A stretch of 10,139 nucleotides of DNA from Sphingomonadaceae bacterium (GTDB taxonomy: Bacteria > Pseudomonadota > Alphaproteobacteria > Sphingomonadales > Sphingomonadaceae): contig JAFAZM010000219.1 in the NCBI GenBank assembly GCA_019239785.1, positions 1 through 10,139 of the forward strand, written 5' to 3'. Positions 8,583 through 10,139 of this stretch are shown in pieces; within the stretch, counting starts at the first letter, position 1, and every line of letters starts with the position of its first letter. The translations under genes and the position numbers were made by a program. The notes beneath the pieces are model-generated. The model saw only the letters and a list, made by a program, of their open reading frames with translations, was not told the DNA's origin and did not search any database.

Positions 8583-9799
8583 TCCGCTGGGGCCCGGCCG
8601 AATGTGAGACGATCGTGCCGCCCGGCATCGCCGCGGACCTGCTGAACCGCGCGATCGCGATTGATCCGGACAATCCGATCCTCTTCGCCAGGCGCGCCGA
8701 GCTGCATCTCGATCGCTTCGATTTCGCGGGCGCCGCCGCCGCGCTCGAGACCGCCCTCCGGCTGGATCCGTCCGCGCCGGAAGTGCGGGCGCGGCTCGGT
8801 CGCTGCTACAATGTGCTCGGCCGCCCGCGCGACGCGTTCCCTTTGCTGGCGGGAGTGGAGGATGACAGCGCCCGGTTCGAACGGGCCGCGGCCCTGCTCG
8901 CGCTCGGCCGGTCTGCCGAGGCGGAGGCGGAGTATGGCGCGCTGCTGGCGGCCGAGCCCGGCCATCATCATGCCTGCTGGAAGCTCTGCCGCCTGCTGCG
9001 CCACGGCGGCCGGGTCGCCGAAAGCCGTGCGCTCTGCGAGGCGCTGTTCGCGCGCGGCGTCCGCCATGCCCAGCTCTTCTACGATTGGGGGCTGGCGCTT
9101 GCGCTGACCGGCGACGAGGCGGGCGCCCGCGCCCTGCTCTTCGATCCGTCGCGCGTCACCGAGCAGGCCCTGCCGGTGCCCGAGGGCTTCTCCGACATCG
9201 CCGCGTTCAACGCCGCCCTGGCCGACGACATCCTGACCAATCCGCACGCGATCGACGACTTCCCGACCGGCGAGGAGGCCAATCGCGGCAGCGCCCGCGT
9301 CCATCATCTGCTCGCCTGGCGCCGGCCCGAGCTGGTCCGCCTCCTGCTCGCTTCGCTTCAGCAAAGGGTCGATGCCGTGGCTGAGGCCGTGGCCGGCGCC
9401 GGCGACCCCTGGTCCGAGGCCAGGCCGGCTGCCGCGCACCTCAGGGCCTGGGGGCTGATCCAGCGCGACGGCGACCATGAGGATTGGCACACGCATCGCG
9501 GCGGCTGGCTGAGCGGTGTCTATTATGTGGGGGTTCCGGCGGCGGTGTCGGCGGAAGGGGCCGGGCCCGGCTGCATCGAATTCGGTCCGCAACGGGCGTT
9601 AGAGCGGGAGAAACCGGGCTTCATCCCGGTCTGGCGCCACGCACCGCGGCCGGGCCGGCTGCTGCTCGCACCGTCCCATTATCCGCACCGTACGATTCCG
9701 ACCGGCGTGCCCGCGCACCGGATCAGCCTCGCCTTCGACGTCGTGCCGGATCGATGGCCGGTTGAGTCTTCAGCAAGGCCTTCGCCTCGGTCGCGATGA
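8579..9799 (+). CDS. TPR protein with C-terminal 2OG-Fe(II) oxygenase domain
   Basis: A 406-residue cytosolic protein. Residues 15-190 are TPR-like helical repeats (for example AIAIDPDNPILFARRAEL, and ALRLDPSAPEVRARLGRCY at about 59-77), usually a peptide- or protein-binding surface. The C-terminal domain, about 210-390, matches the putative 2OG-Fe(II) oxygenase family. It shows WHTHRGGWLSGVYYV with His304-x-His306 as candidate iron ligands and a late His370 (PSHYPHRTIPT). Arg381 (HRISLAFD) is placed to bind the 2-oxoglutarate carboxylate. The usual HxD/E is HxH here, which I believe is common in this subfamily but cannot verify. The GTG start at 8579 has no strong ribosome-binding site; it overlaps the stop of a five-codon frame that itself overlaps the peptide gene's stop. 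The tight linkage suggests it acts on, or together with, that peptide (inference). Confidence 0.82.
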   Translation: MIRWGPAECETIVPPGIAADLLNRAIAIDPDNPILFARRAELHLDRFDFAGAAAALETALRLDPSAPEVRARLGRCYNVLGRPRDAFPLLAGVEDDSARFERAAALLALGRSAEAEAEYGALLAAEPGHHHACWKLCRLLRHGGRVAESRALCEALFARGVRHAQLFYDWGLALALTGDEAGARALLFDPSRVTEQALPVPEGFSDIAAFNAALADDILTNPHAIDDFPTGEEANRGSARVHHLLAWRRPELVRLLLASLQQRVDAVAEAVAGAGDPWSEARPAAAHLRAWGLIQRDGDHEDWHTHRGGWLSGVYYVGVPAAVSAEGAGPGCIEFGPQRALEREKPGFIPVWRHAPRPGRLLLAPSHYPHRTIPTGVPAHRISLAFDVVPDRWPVESSARPSPRSR

Positions 9800-9825
9800 T
9801 CCGGGCCCGCGCACGCGCGGCGGGA

Positions 9826-9844
9826 CGGCGCAGCGCGTGCGCCG
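9826..9844. terminator. GC-rich stem-loop after the oxygenase gene
   Basis: CGGCGCA (9826-9832) pairs with TGCGCCG (9838-9844), a 7-bp stem with a 5-base loop, followed by CGATTT on the plus strand. It sits in the 56-base gap between two convergent genes, where termination is expected. The T-run is short. Confidence 0.45.
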
Positions 9845-9855
9845 CGATTTACCAG

Positions 9856-10080
9856 CTAATAGTGCGGATGCCGGGCCCTGACCTGGGCCCAGACGATGAT
9901 CAGCGAGACGAGCGCGAAGCCGACGGTGAAGCATCCGAGAGCGAGCCGCTGTCCGATCGTCAACGGTCGTTTGTCCGCAGCCTTTTGCAAGTCGGGCCCT
10001 TCGGCCGACGGTCCCGGTGCGGCCGCTCCGGGGGCGGAGGCCGGCGGCGTGGACGGGTCAACGGGATCCTGACTGGTCAT
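9856..10080 (-). CDS. Small single-pass membrane protein, function unknown
   Basis: A 74-residue protein I do not recognise. Residues 1-32 are rich in Pro, Ala, Ser and Asp and look disordered. Residues 33-44 are charged (LQKAADKRPLTI). One membrane helix follows at about 46-66 (LALGCFTVGFALVSLIIVWAQ), then a short basic tail ending RARHPHY. Lys/Arg on both sides of the helix leave the topology open; the longer disordered segment is probably cytoplasmic. The ATG at 10080 is chosen because AGAGGA lies about 8 bases upstream; a frame starting 48 bases earlier lacks such a site. It is convergent with the oxygenase gene and appears to have no operon partner inside the window. Confidence 0.7.
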   Translation of the reverse strand: MTSQDPVDPSTPPASAPGAAAPGPSAEGPDLQKAADKRPLTIGQRLALGCFTVGFALVSLIIVWAQVRARHPHY

Positions 10081-10139
10081 TTCCACATTCCTCTCGCTGG
10101 GCGGGTCAGAAGCGCCGGCCCCATTCATTCTGTCCGAGC

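Noticed and set aside
8471..9592. A 373-codon minus-strand frame opposite the peptide and oxygenase genes
   Set aside because: No domain or good start; the plus strand shows TPR and oxygenase motifs.

Overview
The window looks like chromosomal DNA of a GC-rich alphaproteobacterium, most likely a member of the Sphingomonadales. This is inferred from the strong G/C bias at third codon positions, the frequent GTG starts, a secreted beta-propeller/amidohydrolase protein of a type common in sphingomonads, a CopB-like outer-membrane remnant, and a TPR/2OG-Fe(II) oxygenase preceded by a small leader-like peptide. No rRNA, tRNA, CRISPR array or insertion sequence was recognised.

Layout. (1) 1-1313, plus strand: a short GNAT-like protein and a pirin, 8 bases apart and probably co-transcribed. 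(2) 1330-1358: a perfect hairpin between convergent genes. (3) 1378-4629, minus strand: a large exported protein with an N-terminal PD40/TolB-like propeller and a C-terminal amidohydrolase. (4) 4630-5258: a 629-base stretch without an intact gene. It holds the decayed 3' end of copB (minus strand), then an AT-richer segment with a good sigma70-like promoter. (5) 5259-6504, plus strand: a two-gene cassette of unknown function. Both products begin with the same uncharacterised domain (FSGRPNP motif). The first also carries a proline linker and a Cys/His-rich domain that may be enzymatic. (6) 6538-7821, minus strand: an L,D-transpeptidase lipoprotein. (7) 7960-8313, plus strand: a PilZ-domain protein with a stem-loop just before its ribosome-binding site. 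(8) 8395-9799, plus strand: a 57-residue peptide resembling a lasso/RiPP precursor, followed by a TPR/2OG-Fe(II) oxygenase. The two are linked by two successive GTGA stop/start overlaps. (9) 9856-10080, minus strand: a small single-pass membrane protein.

Most of the window is ordinary housekeeping or envelope content: pirin, exported amidohydrolase, L,D-transpeptidase, PilZ. The parts most likely to be undescribed are the FSGRPNP cassette at 5259-6504 and the peptide/oxygenase pair at 8395-9799. No canonical lasso maturation genes (cyclase, RRE/PqqD-like protein, leader peptidase) lie in the window, so the peptide's fate is unknown.
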